Shown here: positions 24,159 to 32,738 of the stretch, in pieces
Numbering within the stretch: position 1 is the first letter of the stretch
Layout: the number at the start of each line of letters is the position of its first letter
DNA from: Deltaproteobacteria bacterium
GTDB taxonomy: Bacteria; UBA10199; JADGCS01
Reading direction: 5' to 3'
Assembly (NCBI GenBank): GCA_015228875.1
Contig: JADGCS010000028.1
Span: 1 to 42,781, forward strand
DNA: 42,781 nt
Program-made: the position numbers and the translations under genes
Notes under the pieces: generated by a model
Told to the model about the DNA's origin: nothing
Seen by the model: only the letters and a program-made list of their open reading frames with translations
The model's database searches: none

Positions 24159-24588
24159 ATCCCTCTGTAAGAGTTCTTTTCTGTAAATTGTTGATCACAT
24201 TTATCAGGACGCTTTTTTCGTCGTTTCTGATAATCGACTCTATCTTCCACTCATTGTCCTGAAGAATAACCCCGTTCATGGTGATCGTGATGTTTTCAAT
24301 TTCAATAAGGTTGGTGTGCGGTGAATAGATCACGCCAAATTGGAACGGTGAGATATACAGACAGTCATCTACAACGACTGTATGATAATTTTCTTTGAGT
24401 ACAATTTCTATGTCGATCCCGTAAAACAGTCTGGGGAGACAGGTGATGAGTCTGATCTGCTCGCTCACCTTCTGCCTGATCATAAAATCGAGGCTCAAGT
24501 GGTTTTTTAAGACGGAGGCATCCCTGTCGATAAGATAGGTCACGTAGCACTTTGCGAGTGCCTCAAGGTTTTGCTTAAAGGGTACCAT
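24157..24588 (-). CDS. Hypothetical protein, 143 residues
   Basis: A soluble alpha+beta protein with an N-terminal helical part (FKQNLEALAKCYVTYLIDRD) and a run of beta strands (IEIENITITMNGVI, EWKIESIIRND). The order recalls small NTF2-like folds, but no signature confirms it. A clear TATAAT promoter ends nine bases before the ATG, so the mRNA may be leaderless. No Shine-Dalgarno sequence is seen, which agrees. I do not recognise the family. Confidence 0.6.
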   Translation of the reverse strand: MVPFKQNLEALAKCYVTYLIDRDASVLKNHLSLDFMIRQKVSEQIRLITCLPRLFYGIDIEIVLKENYHTVVVDDCLYISPFQFGVIYSPHTNLIEIENITITMNGVILQDNEWKIESIIRNDEKSVLINVINNLQKRTLTEG

Positions 24589-24596
24589 ACAGGTTT

Positions 24597-24625
24597 ATTA
24601 TACCAGAACAGACGGCACAGTGAAA
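24597..24625 (-). promoter_or_regulatory. Sigma-70 promoter, near-leaderless
   Basis: On the minus strand TTTCAC (24625-24620), 17 bases, TATAAT (24602-24597). The start of transcription falls at about 24588-24590, at the ATG. Confidence 0.65.
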
Positions 24626-24644
24626 GGGGCTTGTGTGCCTTGAT

Positions 24645-24733
24645 GCATAGGAATTTTAAAGTCAATCGAGCGCGGGCGCGTTCTTCGCGTAATAGAAAGA
24701 CTTAATCGCGTCAGAAGTCAAGTTGGTAACTTG
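24645..24733 (+). repeat. 88-bp repeat family, copy R4
   Basis: GCATAGGAATTTTAAAGTC at the start and CAAGTTGGTAACTTG at the end. The core GAGCGCGGGCGCGTTCTTCG has a GCG/CGC apical hairpin. It lies between divergent genes, upstream of the FHA activator. Confidence 0.85.
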
Positions 24734-24835
24734 TGTGGCGGGGTTTATAGTTTTTTTGGGCGTGCGATTTTTCTGTTGACAATATATCATTGTCTGCCAT
24801 TCACGGGGAATAAGCTGGAAAACACAGGAGACACT

Positions 24836-26539
24836 GTGCCCGAACTGCTGGTATTTAAAAAAAATCAAAAACTGTTTCAATTGCCGTGGGATTCGTCCCT
24901 GCTGACTGTGGGCAGGTCTTCGGAAAATGACCTTATCCTCACGGGCGATCTTGTCTCACGCAGGCATGCCGTGTTCGAGAAAAGAGATGGCCAATTCTGG
25001 CTTGTCGATCAATCATCAACAGGGACAACGTGTAATGGTCGTCCCGTGATCGACAGCGTCCTTCTCAAGGATCACAGTCAAATCGGTATCGCGGACTGGT
25101 TTCTGACCTTTCATGAGGTCTCACCAGTTAAAGATTTAGAAAATCAGGAGAGACAGACCCAAATCACGAGACTTGCGGCATTGCAGCAAACTGATGCAAC
25201 CCAGATTCTCCATTTTGAGCCGTCCGACAAGATCAGGATCACACGACCCGTGCTGTTTATAAACGATGTCAAAACCGGACAGCGCATACAAAAAATCAAG
25301 ACAAACTGTATTGTCATCGGCACTGCGGACGACTGCGACGTCATCTTAAAAGATGATTTTGTCTCCAAAAAACATGTTGAACTCAGGCAGTCGGACGCAG
25401 GCTTTCGTGTGATTGATCTTGGCTCTACAAACGGGACTCTCGTCAGGGGGGCGCAGATCAAAGAATGTTATGTCAGGGAAAAAGAAGAAATCATGATCGG
25501 TAAATCCCAGATCACCATTCACTTCGAAAAAGAATCCGAGAGCGACCTTGTCCCTTCCACCGAACCAGTTTTTTGCGGCATTGTTGGAGAGTCACAGGCG
25601 ATGAGACTCCTGTTTAATAAAATTCAAAAGGTGGCCGAAACGGACATGACCGCGTTGGTTCAGGGAGAGACCGGTACCGGCAAGGAGCTTGTGGCAAGGG
25701 CCATACACGATCTGTCAGCAAGAAGAAACAACCCCTTTGTTGTGATCAACTGCGGCGCTATTGCGGCGACCCTCATCGAAAATGAGTTGTTTGGCCACGA
25801 GAGGGGGGCCTTTACAGGGGCCGATACCAGACGGGTCGGCGCCTTTGAACAGAGCGATCAGGGGACCCTTTTTCTCGACGAGATAGGTGAACTGCCCTTA
25901 TCGCTGCAATCAAAGGTCTTAAGGGTCCTCGAATACCAGACCCTGCGGCGTCTTGGGGGGCAGGGAGAGATCAAGGTGAATGTCAGGATCATCGCAGCCA
26001 CACATCAAAATCTAAAAAGCATGATTGCCAGAGGACTTTTCAGAGAGGATCTTTTTTACCGGCTCTTTGTCCTGCCTCTTGAGATCCCGCCTCTCAGGGC
26101 CAGAATAGAAGACATCGGGGTACTTGCTGCCTGTTTCTTAAAGGCGTTATCGGGTGGGCAAAACATGACCATCGAAGAACAGTCCATCGAAAAATTAAAA
26201 GCGCATGTGTGGCCCGGAAATGTCAGGGAACTCAAAAACACAATGATGCGTGCGCTGGCATTTTGTGATGGGGTGTCCATTAAACCCGATGACATTCAAA
26301 TTGTCAGTATGTCCCTTGCCGATAAATCTTTTGTAAACCCTCCCGATGTTGATGATGCTGATGAAGAACAGGCAAAAAAATTGGCGCAGAGGGAAAAAAA
26401 GATATTCGAAAGGGAGAGGATCGTTAACGCCCTTGCCGCCTGCGGAGGCGACAAAGGCAGGGCCGCGAAGGCCCTGGGGATGGGACGGTCCACGCTGTTT
26501 AAAAAATTAAAAGAGTATGATATTGAGGGGGACGCATGA
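24836..26539 (+). CDS. Sigma-54 enhancer-binding activator with two FHA domains
   Basis: A 567-residue protein from GTG 24836 (AGGAG five bases upstream; the longer frame crosses repeat R4). FHA domain 1 is about 1-95 (VGRSSEND, SRRH) and FHA domain 2 about 140-232 (SKKH, DLGSTNGT). The AAA+ domain has Walker A GETGTGKE (277-284), the sigma-54 loop GAFTGA (324-329) and Walker B TLFLDEIGELP. The C-terminus is a Fis-type helix-turn-helix (GRAAKALGMGRSTLFKKL). FHA domains bind phosphothreonine, so it likely responds to Ser/Thr kinases, as in myxobacteria. Its stop overlaps hemE by four bases. Three sigma-54 promoters in the window are candidate targets. Confidence 0.95.
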   Translation: MPELLVFKKNQKLFQLPWDSSLLTVGRSSENDLILTGDLVSRRHAVFEKRDGQFWLVDQSSTGTTCNGRPVIDSVLLKDHSQIGIADWFLTFHEVSPVKDLENQERQTQITRLAALQQTDATQILHFEPSDKIRITRPVLFINDVKTGQRIQKIKTNCIVIGTADDCDVILKDDFVSKKHVELRQSDAGFRVIDLGSTNGTLVRGAQIKECYVREKEEIMIGKSQITIHFEKESESDLVPSTEPVFCGIVGESQAMRLLFNKIQKVAETDMTALVQGETGTGKELVARAIHDLSARRNNPFVVINCGAIAATLIENELFGHERGAFTGADTRRVGAFEQSDQGTLFLDEIGELPLSLQSKVLRVLEYQTLRRLGGQGEIKVNVRIIAATHQNLKSMIARGLFREDLFYRLFVLPLEIPPLRARIEDIGVLAACFLKALSGGQNMTIEEQSIEKLKAHVWPGNVRELKNTMMRALAFCDGVSIKPDDIQIVSMSLADKSFVNPPDVDDADEEQAKKLAQREKKIFERERIVNALAACGGDKGRAAKALGMGRSTLFKKLKEYDIEGDA

Positions 26540-27597
26540 AACCAAAAGAGCGGTTTATTAACGCGTGCCTTAACAAAGAGGTGGATCGTCCCCCCGTGTG
26601 GATGATGCGCCAGGCAGGGAGATACCTGCCCGAATACCGCAAAATCAAAGAACAGCACGCCACAAAAAAAATGATGCAGACACCGGAACTGGCCTCCGAG
26701 ATCACGCTGCAGCCGGTTTCTATTCTTGGTGTCGATGCGGCGATTCTCTACAGCGATATCTTAATGGTTGCCGATGCCATGGGGATGGGGCTTGATTTTG
26801 CTGTCGGCGAAGGCCCTGTCTTCGATTTTTACATCAAGGATGCTGCAGCCCTTGACCGGCTTAACACGCAGCACGTCACGTCAAGGCTGTCGTATGTCTT
26901 TAAAGCGATCAGCCTCTGTGCGCAAAGACTCCCGCAGGATTATCCACTGCTTGGTTTTGCGGGTGCCCCTTTTACAGTGGCGTGTTACATGATTTCTGCA
27001 AACAGCAGGGCCAATTTCTCCGATGTCAAAACCCTTGCGTGGACTAAACCCAGGGTCTTTCATGGCCTCATGGATCTTCTCACCGGTGTGACAATCGATT
27101 ATCTTGTCAGTCAGGCAGATGCCGGTGTGGCGGCTGTTCAGCTCTTTGATACATGGGCGGGGCTTCTGTCACCTCGGGATTATCAAGAGTTGGCCAAACC
27201 CTATTCAAAAAAAATCTTCGATGCCTTAAGGTCCTCCGGTATCCCGTCCATACACTTTATCAGGGGTGGACAGGCGCTCATGTCGGATATGACAACCCTT
27301 GCGAGCGATGTCATTGCCGTGGACTGGCGCGTGGATCTTAAAACTATTTATCAATTCACAAAGGGCGCGTACGCTGTTCAGGGAAACCTTGACCCCGACA
27401 TCCTCTTGACCACACCCACCCTCATCCAACAGCGTGTGACCGAAATGATTGCGTCTGTGCCCAATCCCAAAAAAGGCTATATTGTGAATCTGGGACACGG
27501 GGTAGGGCAAAACACCCCGGTAGAGAATGTCAGGTGCTTTGTGGACGCGGCAAAAAACCCTCAACCCAACCGCAAATGCGGGTTTATTTCAATTTGA
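26536..27597 (+). CDS. hemE: Uroporphyrinogen decarboxylase
   Basis: A 353-residue enzyme with the family signatures [18 protein letters not shown] near the N-terminus and [13 protein letters not shown], plus [15 protein letters not shown] near the end. It removes four carboxyl groups from uroporphyrinogen III to give coproporphyrinogen III, the substrate of HemN, which is encoded about 10 kb away. ATGA overlap with the FHA activator gene means coupled translation, an unusual pairing of a regulator with a heme enzyme. The last 14 bases overlap the convergent rpmG. Confidence 0.96.
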   Translation: MKPKERFINACLNKEVDRPPVWMMRQAGRYLPEYRKIKEQHATKKMMQTPELASEITLQPVSILGVDAAILYSDILMVADAMGMGLDFAVGEGPVFDFYIKDAAALDRLNTQHVTSRLSYVFKAISLCAQRLPQDYPLLGFAGAPFTVACYMISANSRANFSDVKTLAWTKPRVFHGLMDLLTGVTIDYLVSQADAGVAAVQLFDTWAGLLSPRDYQELAKPYSKKIFDALRSSGIPSIHFIRGGQALMSDMTTLASDVIAVDWRVDLKTIYQFTKGAYAVQGNLDPDILLTTPTLIQQRVTEMIASVPNPKKGYIVNLGHGVGQNTPVENVRCFVDAAKNPQPNRKCGFISI

Positions 27598-27754
27598 CTT
27601 CTTTAAAATCGACGTGCTTTTTAACCTTGGGGTCGTATTTTTTGATCACCATTTTTTCTGTCGTGTTTTTTTTGTTTTTTGTTGTGGTGTAAAAATAGCC
27701 GGTTTTTGCGGTGCTCTCTAATTTAATGATCTCGCGTGGTCCTTTTTTTGCCAT
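27584..27754 (-). CDS. rpmG: Ribosomal protein bL33
   Basis: A 56-residue basic protein beginning [20 protein letters not shown] and followed by [10 protein letters not shown], then [11 protein letters not shown], the bL33 pattern. The two CxxC zinc-binding pairs are absent, so this is the zinc-free form. GAGGAG precedes the ATG. It sits alone, without the usual secE/nusG or rpmB neighbours. Its stop codon lies inside the convergent hemE end (14-base overlap). Confidence 0.92.
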   Translation of the reverse strand: MAKKGPREIIKLESTAKTGYFYTTTKNKKNTTEKMVIKKYDPKVKKHVDFKEVKLK

Positions 27755-27871
27755 GATTTGCTCCTCTGTGTAATGGAAGACGTGCTCATAGTGTCCCTTG
27801 GCTTAAAAAGTCAAATAGTGGTTGTTGCTTTATGCGATTTGCCAAGGGGGGGGCGAATCCAGGGTTAAGCC

Positions 27872-28204
27872 TTAACCAAAGGCCTTGTTGATCATGGCCT
27901 GCAGGTTGACCTTGGCGACAACACCGACCGACTGATCCACGATCTGTCCGTCTTTAAAGACGATGATGGTTGGGATGCCGCGCACGCCGTAGCGTGAGGG
28001 TGTGTTGGGGTTTTCGTCGGTGTTGACCTTGAACACCTTGAGTTTGCCCTTGTATTCGTCGGCAAGCTCATCGATGACAGGGGAGAGTGCCCTGCAGGGC
28101 CCACACCAGCTTGCCCAGAAGTCGACCAGCACAGGGGTTGTTGCCTTAAGCACGTCGTTTTCAAAGTTGCCGTCTGTGGTTTCAAATGTATTTGCATGAG
28201 TCAT
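27872..28204 (-). CDS. trxA: Thioredoxin
   Basis: A 110-residue classical thioredoxin with the active site WCGPC (Cys34, Cys37), PVLVDFWASWCGPC context, cis-proline loop GIPTIIVFKDG and no signal peptide. It reduces protein disulfides in the cytoplasm using thioredoxin reductase. AAGGAC precedes the ATG. It is monocistronic and divergent from folA. Confidence 0.96.
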   Translation of the reverse strand: MTHANTFETTDGNFENDVLKATTPVLVDFWASWCGPCRALSPVIDELADEYKGKLKVFKVNTDENPNTPSRYGVRGIPTIIVFKDGQIVDQSVGVVAKVNLQAMINKAFG

Positions 28205-28329
28205 TGTATAGTCCTTTCGGGATTTGTTTTTTTACCCAGCTATTCATTTTTGAGGGGCATTTCAATGGGAAAAAAGCGTCTTAAAAACATCATTTGAATT
28301 CATCACTTTAATCGGTTATCCGGCGGCTC

Positions 28330-28827
28330 ATGCTGTCCATCATCGTTGCCATCAGTCAAAACGGGGTGATTGGTCTTAACAATCGGCTGCCGTGGCACCT
28401 GCCAGAGGACCTAAAACATTTTAAAGAGACCACGATGGGACACACGATCATCATGGGGGAGAATACCTTTAAATCCCTGGGTCGCCCACTCCCTGGCAGA
28501 AAAAATATAGTCCTCACCGATCAACACGATTACCACCCCGAAGGGACAGAGGTGATTCACTCTTTTGAAGAGCTTATCCGTCTTGGCAAGGGGGACGCAG
28601 AGGTCTTTGTTATCGGTGGGGCCATGGTGTACCGTCAGGCGCTCCCCCACGCCGACAGGCTCTATCTAACCCATATAAACAGGGCCTTTGAAGGCGATAC
28701 TTTTTTCCCTGCCATTGATTTAAAAAAAGAATTTGAGATCATTAAACAGTCCGCAGTGCTGACATCAAAAAAAGACAACCTGCCCTATCAGTTTGTTGTG
28801 GCAGGGCGCAGGATTATTTATTCGTAG
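28330..28827 (+). CDS. folA: Dihydrofolate reductase
   Basis: A 165-residue enzyme with VGVIG-like QNGVIGLNNRLPWHLPEDLK, the acidic active-site Asp in LPEDL, TIIMGENTFKSLGRPLPGRK and the NADPH-binding FVIGGAMVYRQAL. It makes tetrahydrofolate for thymidylate, purine and methionine synthesis. thyA is not adjacent. The ATG has little Shine-Dalgarno signal. Confidence 0.95.
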   Translation: MLSIIVAISQNGVIGLNNRLPWHLPEDLKHFKETTMGHTIIMGENTFKSLGRPLPGRKNIVLTDQHDYHPEGTEVIHSFEELIRLGKGDAEVFVIGGAMVYRQALPHADRLYLTHINRAFEGDTFFPAIDLKKEFEIIKQSAVLTSKKDNLPYQFVVAGRRIIYS

Positions 28828-28945
28828 TGCCTTAAGTGCTTAAGTTACAATTTGTCAAAGTCGGAGGGGTGCAGAATCCAGGGGTGTTTTTTTAAACAAC
28901 TTTAAAGCCCATCAGCCGATAATAATAATAGGTCTACAGGAAATT

Positions 28946-30175
28946 ATGAGCTATTATCTTGCGCACCCGCCCCTTCAGCCCAAATTTGAGATCGCCAGTT
29001 ATGTTGAATCTTGCGGTTTTCTGGTGCCCAAAAGGTTGGGCTCTTTAGACGCCGCAATCGACACTGCAGCGCCATTTGTCATGCGCAGCGAACACCCACA
29101 GGATTACGCGGGTGCCTCTGGGGTTTTTGACAGTTTTGCCGTCACGCCAGCGGATATTTTACAGGCCTCAGAGACCCCTTGGCCAAACAGGCCTGCTTTT
29201 TCGACTGAGAGAAAGCAGGAATTTCTCAAACTGCTCGGTAGACGTCTTAAGGGCGAAAAATTCCCTCACTTTGAAAGGACCGTTGCGCAGTTGTCAGATG
29301 AAAATATTGGTGCGCTTTGTCGGTATACAGGAACCTCTGTTGATGACTTCTTAAGCCAGGCAAGTTACTCTTACTGGGAGATGATACCCGGGCTTAATAT
29401 CAATATGGTGGCAGATTCCGCGGTAGAGGGCAGGTATCACATCCGCATGGAAAACACCCCGGGAAACCGTTTTGCCTATGTGCTTATTGAAGGGGGCCGT
29501 GTCCTTGCAAGCTGCTACTACAACATAAGCGCCGACGAGGCATTGACTGTCTCTACCGCGATGTTTGGTTGGTACGAAAATTTGCGCAGGCTTGATCGGT
29601 TTGATCCACAACATTGCCCGTTGGTTGAGGCGCAGTATTATAACGGGGCCATTTATTTTTTGCAGTATCACAGGACACGGGATTTTAAACCCGCAGGCTT
29701 TACTTTGTCTCGTGACCTCGAGGCCGGTGAGGTAGAGGCCTTGTTTGTGAGAGGTGTGACCCCGGAAGAGGGTCAAATATTCCAGACATCGTTTTACAAT
29801 AAAACTTTTTCTACCAGTGATGGGTTTTCTCATCACCCCTGCCCTGATACAGAGTCAGGTTCTTTTGGAGGTGGAGATTCGAGTATGTTTTCGGAGGTCA
29901 TGGCACTACGCAGAGGGGCGCAATTCAATGATCACAAGCGCGGATTCGAGGCATTACTTGCCAAGATAGCTGATGCCCATGTCAGCAGGTCTCTATTGTT
30001 TAAGCCGCAGATTAGTGTTGCGGGTGATTTTTTATTGGGCGCCCCGCCAGATTTCACGCTTGCAATGTTTGATATACTCGAGGAGCAACACAAAATACCC
30101 CGCGTCCCCATACGCGTTGTCTCCGACGGCCGCAGGGCATATGTAAAAGTGATGGACTGGAATCCTGTTTATTAG
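28946..30175 (+). CDS. Unknown protein with ATP-grasp/PEP-binding-like N-terminal motif
   Basis: A 409-residue soluble protein behind AGGA and ATG. The stretch SLDAAIDTAAPFVMRSEHPQ then DYAGASGVFDSF resembles the RS-x-D-x-GAS-G nucleotide-binding loop of pyruvate/PEP-binding ATP-grasp domains. Later strands (NRFAYVLIEGGRVLASCYYN, CPLVEAQYYNGAIYFLQYHR) would fit such a fold. The usual C-terminal swivelling domain with its His is not evident. The likeness is by eye, so the function is open. Confidence 0.6.
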   Translation: MSYYLAHPPLQPKFEIASYVESCGFLVPKRLGSLDAAIDTAAPFVMRSEHPQDYAGASGVFDSFAVTPADILQASETPWPNRPAFSTERKQEFLKLLGRRLKGEKFPHFERTVAQLSDENIGALCRYTGTSVDDFLSQASYSYWEMIPGLNINMVADSAVEGRYHIRMENTPGNRFAYVLIEGGRVLASCYYNISADEALTVSTAMFGWYENLRRLDRFDPQHCPLVEAQYYNGAIYFLQYHRTRDFKPAGFTLSRDLEAGEVEALFVRGVTPEEGQIFQTSFYNKTFSTSDGFSHHPCPDTESGSFGGGDSSMFSEVMALRRGAQFNDHKRGFEALLAKIADAHVSRSLLFKPQISVAGDFLLGAPPDFTLAMFDILEEQHKIPRVPIRVVSDGRRAYVKVMDWNPVY

Positions 30176-30205
30176 CCCCACTTTAATTGATATTTCGTAC
30201 ATCCC

Positions 30206-31429
30206 TCACTCAACCACATCGTCTGCCCAGACGGGGGCGAGGGCTGTGTCGTAGGTCGAAATAAACCAAATCACGGCCTTGATGTCATCGACAAAACTTA
30301 AACTCTCCTGTGTGGCGTAAAAGTTTGTGATCACGTCCTGCTTAAGCGTGTCCCAGTCGATGTCCAGACTGTCATCGTAGGTCATCTGCAACAGATCAAT
30401 AATATACTCCATCTCATCGCTGTTGTACGTCGCCGTGTAGGCGGAGGCACCGCCCTGAAAGCCTTGGCAGTAGTACAGGACACGGTCCACGTAATTGTAG
30501 GTCTCGGCAGGGAGATGATCGAGATAATCGCTGTCATATTGATTGAGGGCGCTGGTTAAGGTCCCCATCCCGCCGTTGTAGGCTGCGGCCATCAGGGAGG
30601 ACTTTGCCTCGCTGTTTTGTTCTACAAGGGTTTCAACAAGGGATTGTAGTGAAGAATAATTGTGGTAAAGAAAATACTGCTCCCAGTGGTAATACAGCGC
30701 CGAGGCGATCACGCCAAAATTAAAATTAACCACACTGGATACAGCAACACCGAGCACTGTCCCTGCAGAGGGATCGAGTGTCATGCGAAACTGGTCTGAC
30801 TCGGGTGTTTCGCCAAACCATGTGAGGGGATTGATAAAGAGGGAGTCGGGGTAGTACCCGTCGGGGTTGTCGTTCCAGTGCCATGAAAGGACGCGATCGG
30901 CAAAGCTTTGCTGCAGTTGAAGCCTGCCGTAATAATTGGTGATCTGAAAACACCCCTCGGCATCGGCAGAGGACACGGCGGCACAGTTGCCGTAGGACTC
31001 TTGCGCCATTACACCCATCAGAAAATGAGGGTTGATCTTGTAACGCAGGCTGGCCCACGCAAGAAAAAACAGATCCTCTTTTGAGAGCAGGAGATGGAGG
31101 TCGTTGACCCCGCTGGTTTCTTTTTTGATGATAAACTGCGATGAGCTGTTGGGGTTGTCATCAAAGTGGCATGTGTCGGGGTTGGTCTCGTCATAGACAG
31201 ATTTAAAGGTGTCGGGGATCAGGCTGTAGGGCGCTTCACAGGCCGCCGAGAGGCAGAGGTCCGAGAGGTCTTCTGTCGTGTAGATACTTTGAGAGTAATC
31301 TGATGGCGTCCCCGAAATAGAGGCGATGGTGTCTGTGTCGTTATCTGTTTGTGTTGAGCCAACAGTCAACTGGCAGTTGAGGATAAATAACGAAAGCGCC
31401 ACCGTGATGATTTTTGCTTTATTGATCAT
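30206..31429 (-). CDS. Secreted lytic transglycosylase (SLT-like)
   Basis: A 407-residue exported protein from ATG 31429, with a signal peptide (KIITVALSLFILNCQLTVGS); the Cys in LNC could be a lipobox. The middle carries the lysozyme-like SLT pattern: catalytic Glu in GVMAQESYGNCAAV, then EGCFQITNYYG and AAYNGGMGTL. It cleaves peptidoglycan glycan strands in the periplasm. The N-terminal 90 residues after the signal are acidic Ser/Thr-rich spacer. The longer frame upstream lacks a start signal. Confidence 0.8.
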   Translation of the reverse strand: MINKAKIITVALSLFILNCQLTVGSTQTDNDTDTIASISGTPSDYSQSIYTTEDLSDLCLSAACEAPYSLIPDTFKSVYDETNPDTCHFDDNPNSSSQFIIKKETSGVNDLHLLLSKEDLFFLAWASLRYKINPHFLMGVMAQESYGNCAAVSSADAEGCFQITNYYGRLQLQQSFADRVLSWHWNDNPDGYYPDSLFINPLTWFGETPESDQFRMTLDPSAGTVLGVAVSSVVNFNFGVIASALYYHWEQYFLYHNYSSLQSLVETLVEQNSEAKSSLMAAAYNGGMGTLTSALNQYDSDYLDHLPAETYNYVDRVLYYCQGFQGGASAYTATYNSDEMEYIIDLLQMTYDDSLDIDWDTLKQDVITNFYATQESLSFVDDIKAVIWFISTYDTALAPVWADDVVE

Positions 31430-31560
31430 AAGTGTTGTGTTGCGAGTTCTTCGCTGCGTGGTACTAACAGGATCCCGCGACCTTTGTAAAGACAAGGAGT
31501 GTGGGTCTCCATCATGTGTGTCACGGAACTTTGGCATGTTGGATAAAAAAACACACCTTC

Positions 31561-31612
31561 GTCATACTTTTTTACTTGTCATACTTTTTTACTTAGTCAT
31601 ACTTTTTTATTC
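31561..31612 (+). repeat. Three tandem 17-bp repeats
   Basis: GTCATACTTTTTTACTT at 31561-31577 and 31578-31594 are identical; a third (31596-31612) changes only at its end. They lie in the promoter region of the divergent 31429 and 31698 genes. Confidence 0.85.
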
Positions 31613-31657
31613 TTACAAAAATTTGACATTAAAGAAAAAAAGTTCAAGTATCCCATA

Positions 31658-31683
31658 ATATATCACCACGTCATATATCACCA
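31658..31683 (+). repeat. Direct repeat ATATATCACCA x2
   Basis: Two exact 11-base copies with a 15-base period (31658-31668 and 31673-31683) lie directly before the ribosome binding site AGAAAGGGG of the 31698 gene. They could be an operator or a translational regulator site. Confidence 0.5.
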
Positions 31684-31697
31684 AGAAAGGGGCACCC

Positions 31698-32612
31698 ATG
31701 CAGAAGCGCATCACTTTTTTAACTACCGTTTTTTTTCTCCTCGTTGTTTTTTTACCAGACATCCACGCGGCACAAAAGGGGCGACAGCCGGATAATACCG
31801 ATTCTGTTGGCCCCCGTGTCACCGATGTTATTCACAGCATGACACTGTCGCTTGATGACAAGGACACGGCCTACAGGGGGGGCGATGTGATCGAATTTAA
31901 AGTGGCAGATGTTAAATCTGTGCCCGACCTTGTTTTTAAAAAGGGTTTTATCCAAACCGTGAGCCTTAATGGCACAGTGTTAGGTTCGGATTCTTACGAC
32001 AGGCACAGGGTGCGTCTTCCCGAGGGGCTTTTATTCACCGGGACCAACAGGGTGTCCGTAAATTATATCAGGCTTTACAGTCATAAGGGCTCGGGGCTGT
32101 ATCGTTTGACCGACTTAAGAGACGGAAAGGTGTACGTGTACACCAAAAGGGAGGTCGGGGACAACGCAACCCTCTTTCCGGTTTTTGATCAAAAAGATGC
32201 CGTGGCCAGTTATGTTCTGCGCACAGAGGTCCCAGAAGGCTGGCGGGTGATCTCTTCAAACCCCGAAGAGCTGGTAACCTTTCCTCAAAATGGAAAAAAA
32301 CTCTGGACCTTTAAAACAACCAAATTAGCACCGCAGTCTGTCTCGCTTGCCGCGGGGCCCTTCGAAATGTGGCGCGACCGGCAGGGGCAGGCGACTGTCC
32401 GCCTCTTTGCCCCCGTGTCGGCTAAGGTTGGTGACAAGGCTTTAGCCCTTCTCAAGCGCATCAGTCAGGGCATAAAACGGTCTGATACAAATGCAAAAAA
32501 ATCTTCCTCAAACACACATGATCATGTCCTGCTCCCAGGTATTGAAAACACTGTGTCAGACGATAGCGGTGTTGCGATTGTTGACGAACAAACACTCATG
32601 AAGGGCAAATAA
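31698..32612 (+). CDS. Secreted orphan M1-aminopeptidase N-terminal domain
   Basis: A 304-residue protein with a signal peptide (FLTTVFFLLVVFLPDIHA). The rest matches the beta-rich N-terminal domain of M1 peptidases: SGLYRLTDLRDGKVYVYTKR, NATLFPVFDQKDAVASYVL, PEGWRVISSNPEE, and LAPQSVSLAAGPFEM. It continues to where the GAMEN substrate loop should lie (LPGIENTVSDDSGVAIVDEQ) and stops 12 residues later, so the zinc-binding HExxH domain is missing. Only 126 bases follow before the next gene, with no room for it. It may be a relic or a binding protein made from a peptidase domain. Confidence 0.78.
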   Translation: MQKRITFLTTVFFLLVVFLPDIHAAQKGRQPDNTDSVGPRVTDVIHSMTLSLDDKDTAYRGGDVIEFKVADVKSVPDLVFKKGFIQTVSLNGTVLGSDSYDRHRVRLPEGLLFTGTNRVSVNYIRLYSHKGSGLYRLTDLRDGKVYVYTKREVGDNATLFPVFDQKDAVASYVLRTEVPEGWRVISSNPEELVTFPQNGKKLWTFKTTKLAPQSVSLAAGPFEMWRDRQGQATVRLFAPVSAKVGDKALALLKRISQGIKRSDTNAKKSSSNTHDHVLLPGIENTVSDDSGVAIVDEQTLMKGK

Positions 32613-32738
32613 ACCTGATCAGCGGCTTGCACATGTGGGATTGCCGCGGAGCTTTCGTTTCTTGCAATGAACAAAAAACAGGATGGGGTATTTCTGGATA
32701 GGTCCTCACAGCAGCAGGGCGGCAGTCAAGGGAACAGA

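Noticed and set aside
28262-28305. A tiny ORF (MGKKRLKNII) before folA
   Set aside because: Ten codons with no conservation evidence; too short to support.
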